Part shown: positions 49,508-59,620 of the stretch, in pieces
Layout of the letters: each line of letters begins with the position of its first letter
Position numbering within the stretch: position 1 is the first letter of the stretch
From: Rhynchopus euleeides
Lineage: Eukaryota > Euglenozoa > Diplonemea > Diplonemida > Diplonemidae
DNA length: 64,000 nucleotides
Assembly: GCA_963210315.1 (NCBI GenBank)
Contig: OY723252.1
Coordinates: 310,001 to 374,000 of the forward strand
Reading direction: 5' to 3'
The notes under the pieces: generated by a model
Database searches by the model: none
The model's input: the letters and a program-made list of their open reading frames with translations, nothing else
What the model was told of the DNA's origin: nothing
Program-made: the position numbers and the translations under genes

Positions 49508-52500
49508 CTACAGCCCTGCCAGGTTCCACAGCAGCATGCCGTCAGGAGAAACAGTCGCAAGACTCTTGCCGTCAGGGGAGAAGCTCAGCCGGCGAACATG
49601 GCCTGCGTGCTCAGACAGATGTGCCACCAAGAGGCCCGTGTCGGCAGCCCAGACAGACACGGTGTTCTGGCCGGCAGCAGCAATCACATGCCCATCGGGG
49701 GAGTGTTGCACATCAAAAAGTTGCCCTGACGGATGCTGCAGGCGCAGCCTCTCAGCCCCGCCTGAGCCAGCTGCCCACGGCCCCACGCTGACAACCCCGT
49801 CATGCAAGCCGCGTGCAAGCTCCTGCCCATCCGGGGCGAAGGAGAGTGCGACAACCCTTGCCCAGGAGGAGGCTGCCACGGCCTCAGGCTGCCCGTCCTG
49901 TGCAGAGAGGACACGCACGGTGTACTGCTCCAGGTCCCCAACCTCGACGGTGGCGAGGTGTGCGCCGTCCGGCGTGAAGGCGACATCACGCGTGTAGAGC
50001 GGAATGACGATCTGCGGGGGCCCAGCTGAAACAGCGTCGTGGAGGCGGGTCGCAGCCTCACGCCGCCCGGCTGCAACGACCAGACGGCCGTCAGGGGAGA
50101 AGCGCACGCGCCGCACAGTGGCACCGAGAGAGACGCTGGCCTCCAGGTCGAGGAGGGTGTCGCCTGTCGTGGCGTTGCACACAAGAAGGCGCCCGCCGCC
50201 ACCGCACACAGCGACACGTGCCCCGTCTGGTGAGAAGGCGACGTCGTGGGCAGGGAAATCAGCACACCCCAGGGCACGGCGGAAAAGGCCAGTCCCAGCG
50301 CTGAAGACACGGAGGACGCCGTCACTTGCACCGACAACCACCTCACGGCCATCAGGAGAGTAGGCGGCACTGAGGGGCTCGGCACGGAGCAGCACGCGCA
50401 GCAGGCAGCGGCGGGAAGCGGAGGGGCGGCAGGCACCGACGGCAGTGTCGGCAGGGCAGCTGTCGGGAGAGGCGGGTACCGGAGTCGAGGGCGTCGCAGT
50501 GGGAGGTGCCGCGGTGGGCACAGGTGTCGGTGCGGCAGTGGGGGGTGCTGGCGTGGAAGGCGCGGGGGTCGGGGGTGCAGGTGAGGGCGCAGGTGTGGGA
50601 GGTGCCGCTGTCTGTGTGATGGTATCCCACAGGAGGACCGTGCCAGCTGAGAACCCACCCGACACGATGAAGTCGCCAGACGGGGCCCAACTCACACCGA
50701 GGGACAGCTCGGAGTCTGTGTTGTACTCATACATCAGGGCACCGGACTGCACGCTGTAGAAGGCAAGCTTGTAGTCACCACATGCAAGCACCACAACCTT
50801 CGAGTTGGGGGAGAAGGCAGCGGCATAAACGTGCTCTCCCGGTCGCAGGAAGCGCAGGGCGGTGTAGTTGCTGTCCCTTGCGTCGTAGATCACAGCATAG
50901 TTGTCGTACTCTGCACCAGTCACAAGGTATGCACCGTCTGGTGACACAGCGGCACCGAACACCTTCTCCTGGTGCTCCAGCTTCGTCACAAGAAGGGCAC
51001 CTGACACCGCGTCCCACACCACCACCTTACTGTCGCTCCCACCGCTGATGATCCTGGTCCCGTCGGTGTTGTACTGCAGGGATTCAATCATGGAGGACGA
51101 GTCGTGTCCTGACAGCGTCAGCAGCACCGCCCCGTTGGCAGGATCACGCACGTGCACCCTCCCGTCGAGGTGTCCGGTGGCGAGACGGGCCCCATCTGGC
51201 GAGTATGCAACGCTGCGGGCCGTCCCTTCAGATGTCTTGCACCACACCTGCGCACCGCTTGTGAGGCTGACCATGCACGCACCCTGTGTATTTGCTGCTG
51301 CGGCAACGAACGCGCCGTCGGGCGAGACACGTGCATCGTACACCTTGCTGTAGGATGGGGTTGAGGCAACCGGCGACCCGTCGGCAACGTAGAACACCTG
51401 CAGCCCGGGGGAACCTTGCATCCCGGTCGCAACCATCGTCCCGTCCGTTGACAGCACGGTGGACCACACGAGCCTACTGCCCAGCCCCGACACCAGCAGC
51501 TCCCTGCACTGCGGACCGGCCCCGCTCGGGCACGGCGTTGGGGGCGCAGGTGTCGGAACCGCCGTCGGGGGTGCAGGTGTGGGTGCAAGTGTGGGAGGTG
51601 CCGCTGTCTGTGTGATGGTATCCCACAGGAGGACCGTGCCAGTTGAGAACCCACCCGACACGATGAAGTCGCCAGACGGGGCCCAGCTCACACCGAGGGA
51701 CAGCTCGGAGTCTGTCTTGTACTCATACATCAGGGCACCGGACTGCACGCTGTAGAAGGCAAGCTTGTAGTTACCACATGCAAGCACAACCACCTTCGAG
51801 TCTGGGGAGAAGGCAGCGGCATAAACGTGCTCTCCCGGTCGCAGGAAGCGCAGGGCGGTGTAGTTGCTGTCCCTTGCGTCGTAGATCACAGCATACTTGT
51901 CGAACTCTGCACCAGTGACAAGGTATGCACCGTCTGGTGACACAGCGGCACCAAACACCTTCTTCTGGTGCTCCAGCTTCGTCACAAGAAGGGCACCTGA
52001 CACCGCGTCCCACACCACCACCTTACTGTTGCTCCCACCGCTGATGATCCTGGTCCCGTCGGTGTTGTACTGCAGGGATTCAATCATGGAGGACGAGTCG
52101 TGTCCTGACAGCGTCAGCAGCACCGCCCCGTTGGCAGGGTCACGCACGTACACCCTCCCGTCGAGGTGTCCGGTGGCGACACGGGCCCCATCTGGCGAGT
52201 ATGCAACGCTGCGGGCCGTCCCTTCGGATGTCTTGCACCACACCTGCGCACCGCTTGTGAGGCTGACCATGCACGCACCCTGTGCATCTGCTGCTGCGGC
52301 AACGAACGCGCCGTCGGGCGAGACACGTGCATCGTACACCTTGCTGTAGGATGGGGTTGGGGAAACCGGCGACCCGTCGGCAACGTAGAACACCTGCAGC
52401 CCGGGGGAACCTTGCATCCCGGTCGCAACCATCGTCCCGTCCGTTGACAGCACTGTGGACCACATGAGCCTACTGCCCAGCCCCGACACCAGCAGCTCCC

Positions 52501-55500
52501 TGCACTGCGGACCGGTCCCGCTCGGGCACGGCGTCGGCGGCGCAGGTGTCGGACCCGCCGTCGGGGGTGCAGGCGTCGGAGGTGCGGGTGTCGGAGGTGA
52601 GGCTGTAGCGGGAGCGGGTGTCGGAACCGCAGTCGGGGGTGCAGGTGTGGGTGCAAGTGTGGGAGGTGCCGCTGTCTGTGTGATGCTATCCCACAGGAGG
52701 ACCGTGCCAGTTGAGAACCCACCCGACGCGATGAAGTCGCCAGACGGGGCCCAGCTCACACCGAGGGACAGCTCGGAGTCTGTCTTGTACTCATACATCA
52801 GGGCACCGGACGGCACGCTGTAGAAGGCAAGCTTGTAGTTACCACATGCAAGCACAACCACCTTCGAGTTGGGGGAGAAGGCAGCGGCATAAACGTGCTC
52901 TCCTGGTCGCAGGAAGCGCAGGGCGGTGTAGTTGCTGTCCCTTGCGTCGTAGATCACAGCATACTTGTCGAACTCTGCACCAGTCACAAGGTATGCACCG
53001 TCTGGTGACACAGCGGCACCGAACACCTTCTCCTGGTGCTCCAGCTTCGTCACAAGAAGGGCACCTGACACCGCGTCCCACACCACCACCTTACTGTCGC
53101 TCCCACCGCTGATGATCCTGGTCCCGTCGGTGTTGTACTGCAGGGATTCAATCATGGAGGACGAGTCGTGACCTGACAGCGTCAGCAGCACCGCCCCGTT
53201 GGCAGGGTCACGCACGTGCACCCTCCCGTCGAGGTGTCCGGTGGCGAGACGGGCCCCATCAGGCGAGTATGCAACGCTGCGGGCCGTCCCTTCAGATGTC
53301 TTGCACCACACCTGCGCACCGCTTGTGAGGCTGACCATGCACGCACCCTGTGTATTTGCTGCTGCGGCAACGAACGCGCCGTCGGGCGAGACACGTGCAT
53401 CGTACACCTTGCTGTAGGATGGGGTTGAGGCAACCGGCGACCCGTCGGCAACGTAGAACACCTGCAGCCCGGGGGAACCTTGCATCCCAGTCGCAACCAT
53501 CGTCCCGTCCGTTGACAGCACAGTGGACCACATGAGCCTACTGCCCAGCCCCGACACCAGCAGCTCCCTGCACTGCGGACCGGCCCCGATCGGGCACGGA
53601 GTTGGCGGTGCTAACGTTGGAACCGCCGTTGCGGGTGCAGGCGTTGGAGGTGCGGGTGTCGGAGGTGATGCTGTTGCTGGGGCCGCAGTCGGAACCGCAG
53701 TCGGGGGTGCAGGTGTGGGTGCAACCGTGGGAGGTGCCGCTGTCTGTATGGTATCCCACAGGAGGACCGTGCCAGTTGAGAACCCACCCGACACGATGAA
53801 GTCGCCAGACGAGGCCCAGCTCACACCGAGGGACAGCTCGGAGTCTGTCTTGTACTCATACATCAGGGCACCGGACTGCACGCTGTAGAAGGCAAGCTTG
53901 TAGTTACCACATGCAAGCACAACCACCTTCGAGTCTGGGGAGAAGGCAGCGGCATAAACGTGCTCTCCCGGTCGCAGGAAGCGCAGGGCGGTGTAGTTGC
54001 TGTCCCTTGCGTCGTAGATCACAGCATACTTGTCGAACTCTGCACCAGTCACAAGGTATGCACCGTCGGGTGACACAGCGGCACCGAACACCTTCTTCTG
54101 GTGCTCCAGCTTCGTCACAAGAAGGGCACCTGACACCGCGTCCCACACCACCACCTTACTGTCGCTCCCACCGCTGATGATCCTGGTCCCGTCGGTGTTG
54201 TACTGCAGGGATTCAATCATGGAGGACGAGGCGTGTCCTGACAGCGTCAGCAGCACCGCCCCGTTTGCAGGGTCACGCACGTACACCCTCCCGTCGAGGT
54301 GTCCGGTGGCGACACGGGCCCCATCTGGCGAGTATGCAACGCTGCGGGCCGTCCCTTCAGATGTCTTGCACCACACCTGCGCACCGCTTGTGAGGCTGAC
54401 CATGCACGCACCCTGTGCATCTGCTGCTGCGGCAACGAACGCGCCGTCGGGCGAGACACGTGCATCGTACACCTTGCTGTAGGATGGGGTTGAGGCAACC
54501 GGCGACCCGTCGGCAACGTACAACACCTGCAGCCCGGGGGAACCTTGCATCCCGGTCGCAACCATCGTCCCGTCTGTTGACAGCACTGTGGACCACATGA
54601 GCCTGCTGCCCAGCCCCGACACCAGCAGCTCCCTGCACTGCGGACCGGTCCCGCTCGGGCACGGCGTTGGTGGCGCAGGTGTCGGAACCGCTGTCGGCGG
54701 TGCAGGTGTCGGAGGTGATGCTGTTGCTGGAGCGAGTGTCGGAACGGCAGTCGGGGGTGCAGGTGTGGGTGCAAGTGTGAAAGGTGCCGCTGTCTGTGTG
54801 ATGGTATCCCACAGGAGGACCGTGCCAGTTGAGAACCCACCCGACGCGATGAAGTCGCCAGACGGGGCCCAGCTCACACCGAGGGACAGCTCGGAGTCTG
54901 TCTTGTACTCATACATCAGGGCACCGGACGGCACGCTGTAGAAGGCAAGCTTGTAGTTACCACATGCAAGCACAACCACCTTCGAGTCTGGGGAGAAGGC
55001 AGCGGCATAAACGTGCTCTCCCGGTCGCAGGAAGCGCAAGGCGGTGTAGTTGCTGTCCCTTGCGTCGTAGATCACAGCATACTTGTCGAACTCTGCACCA
55101 GTCACAAGGTATGCACCGTCGGGTGACACAGCGGCACCGAACACCTTCTTCTGGTGCTCCAGCTTCGTCACAAGAAGGGCACCTGACACCGCGTCCCACA
55201 CCACCACCTTACTGTCGCTCCCACCGCTGATGATCCTGGTCCCGTCGGTGTTGTACTGCAGGGATTCAATCATGGAGGACGAGTCGTGACCTGACAGCGT
55301 CAGCAGCACCGCCCCGTTTGCAGGGTCACGCACGTGCACCCTCCCGTCGAGGTGTCCGGTGGCGAGACGGGCCCCATCAGGCGAGTATGCAACGCTGCGG
55401 GCCGTCCCTTCGGATGTCTTGCACCACACCTGCGCACCGCTTGTGAGGCTGACCATGCACGCACCCTGTGTATTTGCTGCTGCGGCAACGAACGCGCCGT

Positions 55501-56899
55501 CGGGCGAGACACGTGCATCGTACACCTTGCTGTAGGATGGGGTTGAGGCAACCGGCGACCCGTCGGCAACGTAGAACACCTGCAGCCCGGGGGAACCTTG
55601 CATCCCGGTCGCAACCATCGTCCCGTCCGTTGACAGCACTGTGGACCACATGAGCCTACTGCCCAGCCCCGACACCAGCAGCTCCCTGCACTGCGGACCA
55701 GTCCCGCTCGGGCACGGCGTTGGTGGCGCAGGTGTCGGAACCGCTGTCGGGGGTGCAGGTGTCGGAGGTGCAGGTGTCGGAGGTGATGCTGTTGCTGGAG
55801 CGGGTGTCGGAACGGCAGTTGGGGGTGCAGGTGTGGGTGCAAGTGTGAAAGGTGCCGCTGTCTGTGTGATGGTATCCCACAGGAGGACCGTGCCAGTTGA
55901 GAACCCACCCGACACGATGAAGTCGCCAGACGGTGCCCAGCTCACACCGAGGGACAGCTCGGAGTCTGTCTTGTACTCATACATCAGGGCACCGGACTGC
56001 ACGCTGTAGAAGGCAAGCTTGTAGTTACCACATGCAAGCACAACCACCTTCGAGTTGGGGGAGAAGGCAGCGGCATAAACGTGCTCTCCCGGTCGTAGGA
56101 AGCGCAGGGCGGTGTAGTTGCTGTCCCTTGCGTCGTAGATCACCGCATACTTGTCGAACTCTGCACCAGTCACAAGGTATGCACCGTCGGGTGACACAGC
56201 GGCACCGAACACCTTCTTCTGGTGCTCCAGCTTCGTCACAAGAAGGGCACCTGACACCGCGTCCCACACCACCACCTTACTGTCGCTCCCACCGCTGATG
56301 ATCCTAGTCCCGTCGGTGTTGTACTGCAGGGACTCAATCATGGCGGACGAGGCGTGTCCTGACAGCGTCAGCAGCACCGCCCCGTTGGCAGGATCACGCA
56401 CGTGCACCCTCCCGTCGAGGTGTCCGGTGGCGAGACGGGCCCCATCTGGCGAGTATGCAACGCTGCGGGCCGTCCCTTCGGATGTCTTGCACCACACCTG
56501 CGCACCGCTTGTGAGGCTGACCATGCACGCACCCTGTGTATTTGCTGCTGCGGCAACGAACGCGCCGTCGGGCGAGACACGCGCATCGTACACCTTGCTG
56601 TAGGATGGGGTTGAGGCAACCGGCGACCCGTCGGCAACGTAGAACACCTGCAGCCCGGGGGAACCTTGCATCCCGGTCGCAACCATCGTCCCGTCCGTTG
56701 ACAGCACGGTGGACCACATGAGCCGACTGCCCAGCCCTGACACCAGCAGCTCCCTGCACTGCGGAGCGGTTCCGCTCGGGCACGGCGTTGGCGGTGCAAA
56801 TGTCGGAGGTGTGGCAGTGTCTGTGGTGGAATCTGCCCCTGCTAAGGTCGCCGCGTAGCCTGCCATCACACCGAGCAGCCCTCGCGTCATTATTTTCAT
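49508..56899 (-). CDS. Secreted WD40 multi-propeller protein with Pro/Thr linkers, 2463 residues
   Basis: The M-K-I-M-T-R-G-L-L-G-V-M-A-G-Y start gives a signal peptide, so it is preferred over the ATG at 57019, 40 codons upstream. Six near-identical modules of about 330-355 residues follow. Each opens with P-C-P-x-G-x-G-P-Q-C-R-E-L-L, contains WD40-type blades (S-P-D-G-A, V-V-V-W-D-A-V-S-G) and is likely one seven-bladed propeller. Modules are separated by T-P-A-P-P-T-A-V-P-T linkers of differing length, probably O-glycosylated. The C-terminal seventh module (about 50450-49508) is diverged but keeps S-P-D-G blades. No membrane anchor is seen. Likely an extracellular or cell-coat binding protein (inference). 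Near identity of modules points to recent tandem expansion or gene conversion. The 5' part (56899-54885) lies in the right arm of the inverted duplication. Confidence 0.93.
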   Translation of the reverse strand: MKIMTRGLLGVMAGYAATLAGADSTTDTATPPTFAPPTPCPSGTAPQCRELLVSGLGSRLMWSTVLSTDGTMVATGMQGSPGLQVFYVADGSPVASTPSYSKVYDARVSPDGAFVAAAANTQGACMVSLTSGAQVWCKTSEGTARSVAYSPDGARLATGHLDGRVHVRDPANGAVLLTLSGHASSAMIESLQYNTDGTRIISGGSDSKVVVWDAVSGALLVTKLEHQKKVFGAAVSPDGAYLVTGAEFDKYAVIYDARDSNYTALRFLRPGEHVYAAAFSPNSKVVVLACGNYKLAFYSVQSGALMYEYKTDSELSLGVSWAPSGDFIVSGGFSTGTVLLWDTITQTAAPFTLAPTPAPPTAVPTPAPATASPPTPAPPTPAPPTAVPTPAPPTPCPSGTGPQCRELLVSGLGSRLMWSTVLSTDGTMVATGMQGSPGLQVFYVADGSPVASTPSYSKVYDARVSPDGAFVAAAANTQGACMVSLTSGAQVWCKTSEGTARSVAYSPDGARLATGHLDGRVHVRDPANGAVLLTLSGHDSSSMIESLQYNTDGTRIISGGSDSKVVVWDAVSGALLVTKLEHQKKVFGAAVSPDGAYLVTGAEFDKYAVIYDARDSNYTALRFLRPGEHVYAAAFSPDSKVVVLACGNYKLAFYSVPSGALMYEYKTDSELSLGVSWAPSGDFIASGGFSTGTVLLWDTITQTAAPFTLAPTPAPPTAVPTLAPATASPPTPAPPTAVPTPAPPTPCPSGTGPQCRELLVSGLGSRLMWSTVLSTDGTMVATGMQGSPGLQVLYVADGSPVASTPSYSKVYDARVSPDGAFVAAAADAQGACMVSLTSGAQVWCKTSEGTARSVAYSPDGARVATGHLDGRVYVRDPANGAVLLTLSGHASSSMIESLQYNTDGTRIISGGSDSKVVVWDAVSGALLVTKLEHQKKVFGAAVSPDGAYLVTGAEFDKYAVIYDARDSNYTALRFLRPGEHVYAAAFSPDSKVVVLACGNYKLAFYSVQSGALMYEYKTDSELSLGVSWASSGDFIVSGGFSTGTVLLWDTIQTAAPPTVAPTPAPPTAVPTAAPATASPPTPAPPTPAPATAVPTLAPPTPCPIGAGPQCRELLVSGLGSRLMWSTVLSTDGTMVATGMQGSPGLQVFYVADGSPVASTPSYSKVYDARVSPDGAFVAAAANTQGACMVSLTSGAQVWCKTSEGTARSVAYSPDGARLATGHLDGRVHVRDPANGAVLLTLSGHDSSSMIESLQYNTDGTRIISGGSDSKVVVWDAVSGALLVTKLEHQEKVFGAAVSPDGAYLVTGAEFDKYAVIYDARDSNYTALRFLRPGEHVYAAAFSPNSKVVVLACGNYKLAFYSVPSGALMYEYKTDSELSLGVSWAPSGDFIASGGFSTGTVLLWDSITQTAAPPTLAPTPAPPTAVPTPAPATASPPTPAPPTPAPPTAGPTPAPPTPCPSGTGPQCRELLVSGLGSRLMWSTVLSTDGTMVATGMQGSPGLQVFYVADGSPVSPTPSYSKVYDARVSPDGAFVAAAADAQGACMVSLTSGAQVWCKTSEGTARSVAYSPDGARVATGHLDGRVYVRDPANGAVLLTLSGHDSSSMIESLQYNTDGTRIISGGSNSKVVVWDAVSGALLVTKLEHQKKVFGAAVSPDGAYLVTGAEFDKYAVIYDARDSNYTALRFLRPGEHVYAAAFSPDSKVVVLACGNYKLAFYSVQSGALMYEYKTDSELSLGVSWAPSGDFIVSGGFSTGTVLLWDTITQTAAPPTLAPTPAPPTAVPTPAPPTPCPSGAGPQCRELLVSGLGSRLVWSTVLSTDGTMVATGMQGSPGLQVFYVADGSPVASTPSYSKVYDARVSPDGAFVAAAANTQGACMVSLTSGAQVWCKTSEGTARSVAYSPDGARLATGHLDGRVHVRDPANGAVLLTLSGHDSSSMIESLQYNTDGTRIISGGSDSKVVVWDAVSGALLVTKLEHQEKVFGAAVSPDGAYLVTGAEYDNYAVIYDARDSNYTALRFLRPGEHVYAAAFSPNSKVVVLACGDYKLAFYSVQSGALMYEYNTDSELSLGVSWAPSGDFIVSGGFSAGTVLLWDTITQTAAPPTPAPSPAPPTPAPSTPAPPTAAPTPVPTAAPPTATPSTPVPASPDSCPADTAVGACRPSASRRCLLRVLLRAEPLSAAYSPDGREVVVGASDGVLRVFSAGTGLFRRALGCADFPAHDVAFSPDGARVAVCGGGGRLLVCNATTGDTLLDLEASVSLGATVRRVRFSPDGRLVVAAGRREAATRLHDAVSAGPPQIVIPLYTRDVAFTPDGAHLATVEVGDLEQYTVRVLSAQDGQPEAVAASSWARVVALSFAPDGQELARGLHDGVVSVGPWAAGSGGAERLRLQHPSGQLFDVQHSPDGHVIAAAGQNTVSVWAADTGLLVAHLSEHAGHVRRLSFSPDGKSLATVSPDGMLLWNLAGL

Positions 56900-57591
56900 C
56901 GGAATTGTGTGTCCCGGTTGCTCCTGTGGTGTGGCTTGTGGGTGTTTCGGAATGAGGACAACTGCACTCTTGTGTGTGGCCGGTCCCACCAGTCGGTGCG
57001 CTTCGTGTGCCACCAGCACCGTCTCGAGGCCTCCACTTCTGCTGTGTCAGGCATGCACACTGACCTTGATGAGCCGCACTCAAGTGGCAGGCAAGCCTTC
57101 CAGAGGCTGGTTCTTTGGGAAGCAGTGTGTCAATGTGCCATATGTGTGTCGTGCTGTCACCAAGATTCGGAAGCGGTGTAGGCGGGGGAGGTGAAGGGGT
57201 GGGGCCGGCTAAGTTGGCATGATACGCGTGTCAGAGCACCTTTTTGGCGGGGGCGATACGTGATTTGTATCCGGTACGGCAACGGCGCTGATACGGCAGG
57301 CGTGCCCCCGAGCCCCTTTGTCGACACGTATCCGATACGCCGTCCGGATAAGGTGTTCAGTGATGTCGTGCCTGGTCAGGGAGGTAGGGCAGCTGCCCCA
57401 CCTATTTAACTTCAGTCCGAAACCTTGGTCCGGCAGGCCTGACCAGCCTGCCCTACCAGAGTAATATTTCTGATCTGCCCCCGCACCCTGGGCCCCACTG
57501 GGGCCCAGGGAGCAGGGCGATTCCGAACTATTGTCCCAATGACCCACCGAATTTGGTCAGGTGCTTGACTGAAGTGAGCCTGAGAACATAT

Positions 57592-57644
57592 GTTCACTAC
57601 CGTGGCCTCCGGCGGCTGGGGGGCTCCGCCCCCCCAGACCCCCT
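57592..57644 (-). repeat. 52-bp GC hairpin repeat, copy a' (mirror of copy a)
   Basis: Inverted-duplication counterpart of 37656-37708. Confidence 0.9.
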
Positions 57645-58348
57645 GAAAGGCAATCTGCTGGCTCCTGGGGTCTGGGACCGAAAACACTGACCCCATTCAG
57701 TGATACGCGAGACGCAAATTGTGATACGTGATACGTATCACGCCAACTTAGCCCTAGGCGGGGGGGTTTTTGCTCGTCGAGAGTGAATGGAAAAGTAAAT
57801 CTCCCAGCACCTTCTTGCAATGTTAGTCCTTTTTTGTGTGAAAAAAGTGAGCCACAACACTGGCTGTGAAGTGACGCAGTTTGACACACACAGTGACACA
57901 AGAGCGAAGCCCCCAGCCAGGTCTTGTCCCCACCATCATCTGCAGCACACAGACCCCTGCGCCAGTGTCACGTAATCGTCAAACCTAAATCCAAAAAAAG
58001 CGTAGCGACCGTGCTTCCTTCCTCGTTAATGATGCGTTGACGCTTCCACCACCCTAGCCTGCTGATTTGATGTGGGTGTGGAGCACATGTGAACACAAAA
58101 TAGCAAGACACAGAAAAGAAGCAGGTCGTCGGAAGCACTCCTACACTTTTACACACCAGGCATGTGCTTAAACCCTGTGCCTGGAATTTTGACCGAGTTA
58201 GATAAAATTTTCAGTGCAATCCTTCAGCACCTCCCCCCTAGATTTTTAGGTTTTCTTGACCCAATGATCGAAATCTGCGACATAGTGGAAATCCCGGGGA
58301 CATGTCGAATTCGAAAATTTTGGGTTAAAAAACCCCAGGGGGGACCCT

Positions 58349-58633
58349 TTGGTTTCACCCCCTGTTGGGGGGCCTGGTGGGCGTTCAGGTGAGCTGAGAC
58401 CCTTCGGGTTCCGACAGAGTGCAGCAATGGTAATCAACCGTCGTGAACGTATTTTCGTGCCGGCATGGCTATACATGGGCACCGTGGCATGTCGCCGCAT
58501 CCGTTCCGATCACAAGTGCCAGAGGCAAATCAGGAGTCCTGGTCCAGTGCAGGCACCTGCGCTGCAGATACCCAGGGACCCCAAGGGACTGTTGTGCAAA
58601 TACTACGAGAAACACTTGGCCTCTATGCTGTGA
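58349..58633 (+). CDS. Hypothetical small ORF (right-arm mirror of 36667-36951)
   Basis: Same frame and product as the left-arm ORF. Unidentified; weak support. Confidence 0.25.
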   Translation: MVSPPVGGPGGRSGELRPFGFRQSAAMVINRRERIFVPAWLYMGTVACRRIRSDHKCQRQIRSPGPVQAPALQIPRDPKGLLCKYYEKHLASML

Positions 58634-59620
58634 GTGTTGCATTGGACGCTTCCACCTGTTGAACGGGCTCCACCTCTTGCACTTTGAAAAACCCCCCCCC
58701 ATATTTTTTTTTGATTTGACAACTCCGGTTTGGTGTACCTCGATGAGCTTACCTTACCTTGTCGTCGGACACAACATATCATCGTTGTCCCAAACCCCGT
58801 AACCCACGTGAAGTGGATCATCTGAAGTGCAGAATGAGGTGGAGCAGGTGGAGCACGAAACATAAGTAAACCATAGCAAGAGAGGCCAGCAGCAGTCCCG
58901 AGTCCATCGCGTTCCTCGTAGCATTTCCCGTACCACACAGGTGTGTTATGTGCAACAAAAATGCACACGCAAGGACAGCAACTGACCGAGGCAATGCGGC
59001 TCGCAGCCTATCGATTCGATTCGTGGCACCAAGCCTCACGAGCTGGTCACGCGATACCACGTTACTCTGCGTGGCATATTCCGTGCAATGGCTTGGGCAG
59101 CAGTGCACAGGGGAACTTCTGCTGCACTGCGACAGGACAACCCAAGCACGTGCCGCGTACATCCGGAGGTGAAGTTGGATGAGGGAGATCAGTGGCTTCT
59201 GGGAGGAAGGGGGCGACCGCATCCACGTCGCGGATAACACACTCAGCACATGAGCGGGCTTTGCATGAAATCCCCCATGTGTAAACAGGGGAAATCGGCC
59301 TTTTAGGGGATCCTGGTCAGAAAGCGCCCTATCACTTCACAGCTACAACCGCTCTGATGAATTTCCTTTTGTTTGTTGCGTTGACGCTTCTACACACAAA
59401 ACCCTGAACTGATCACACCCTGAGCCTGATGAAGGGTGGGGTTAGTGTATAGAGCACGTTTGGTTGCAGCTGTGGTGGGGCGCTTTCCGCTCACACGAGT
59501 GTGCTTAAAAAGCGCCCTATCACTTCACAGCTACAACCGCTCTGATGAATTTCCTTTTGTTTGTTGCGTTGACGCTTCTACACCAGGACCCTCATCCGGA
59601 GGGACGTGTCCGTCTCGTTC

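Larger units (their letters stand above)
56900..59319. other. Intergenic part of the right arm with dispersed repeats
   Basis: Mirror of 35980-38400, inverted. Holds the hairpin repeat copy a' (57592-57644), R2 (57838-58004), R3 with core (57997-58153) and R4 (58752-58835). The mirrored hypothetical ORF is at 58349-58633 (+). It lies upstream of the WD40 gene and should contain its promoter; none was recognised. Confidence 0.6.
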
